A stretch of DNA of 64,000 nucleotides from Dichetophora obliterata (lineage: Eukaryota > Arthropoda > Insecta > Diptera > Sciomyzidae): contig OY986438.1 of the NCBI GenBank assembly GCA_963920525.1, positions 74,758,636 through 74,822,635 of the forward strand, read 5' to 3'. Made by a program: the position numbers and the translations under genes. The notes below the pieces were generated by a model. That model worked only from the letters and a program-made list of their open reading frames with translations, did no database searches and was not told the DNA's origin. Position 1 is the stretch's first letter. Every line of letters begins with the position of its first letter. Of this stretch, positions 63,770-64,000 are shown one piece after another.

Positions 63770-64000
63770 ATAGACTGTCAACATGGAACACTTCGTAAAA
63801 GGACCCATTTGAAATGCTCAATGTCTCTAAAAGCTGTACCTCATTGGCTCAAATAGTCAATACATGTTTCATAAAAGCTTGTTACTTCTCTTTTTATAAT
63901 TCTTTTAATGGCACGAGCAACTTCAAAATTTGTTCTAATTTAGGCTTTAACGAAAGCCAGCGTGTTTTGCTTTCGCCCAAAATTTTTTTGTATTCAACAT
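63770..64000 (-). pseudogene. hAT-like transposase fragment, running off the right edge
   Basis: The minus strand from 64000 reads ILGESKTRWLSL, then LEQILKLLVPLKEL and LLKRVEPCIKKL with three interspersed stops. The T-R-W-L-S-L block followed by a long helix matches the mid-region of hAT-derived (ZMYM/SCAND-like) proteins. It is decayed and incomplete; whether it is a transposon or the edge of a domesticated gene cannot be told here. Confidence 0.5.

Overview
The window looks like nuclear DNA of a higher (schizophoran) fly. It is AT-rich and packed with dipteran transposon families: Tc1, mariner, hAT, P, piggyBac, INE-1-like, gypsy, copia and jockey/I/LOA-like elements. Its only recognisable host gene is cut into small exons with consensus splice sites. 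All family assignments come from reading translations by eye; no database search was possible.

Host gene: three plus-strand exons (18668-18786, 18840-20079, 38403-38533) join in one reading frame. They encode a glutamine-rich segment that I recognise as the fly homologue of E(bx)/Nurf301 (BPTF family), the large subunit of the NURF chromatin remodeller. The PHD fingers and bromodomain of that protein are not in the window and should lie to the right. The gene is interrupted by introns of at least 18.6 kb (left edge to the first exon), 18.3 kb and more than 25.4 kb, and almost everything else here is transposon sequence inside them.

Region 1-18.6 kb: an open partial ORF of an unassigned arthropod repeat family (1-677, minus); a ~126-bp tandem array interrupted by a 2.5-kb hAT element with a perfect 8-bp target duplication; a non-LTR RNase H remnant; a complete but frameshifted Tc1 element with 214-bp inverted repeats and a spliced transposase gene; and an 8-kb gypsy-class (errantivirus-like) element with LTRs, tRNA-Ser-type primer site, gag, pol and an F-like env ORF. 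A jockey-like tail and a tRNA-derived SINE are inserted in its pol.

Region 20.1-38.4 kb (second intron): an I-like non-LTR element split by a DD41D (rosa-type) mariner; mariner, piggyBac, hAT, Tc1, gypsy, copia and P-superfamily remnants; several short inverted-repeat elements; and two nearly identical 138-bp repeats in opposite orientation.

Region 38.5-64 kb (third intron): a second ~126-bp tandem array, and a deep nest in which an unassigned ORF fragment is split by a gypsy element (42604-51547). That element contains an mdg1/412-like element, whose 3' LTR contains a P-like THAP element. To the right come an INE-1-like element, a pair of ~330-bp promoter-like inverted repeats about 6.2 kb apart, a LOA/jockey-like element, and an almost intact hAT element (59687-63024) with one premature stop. 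The hAT sits beside another unassigned transposase-like fragment. No CRISPR array, rRNA gene or functional tRNA gene was seen.
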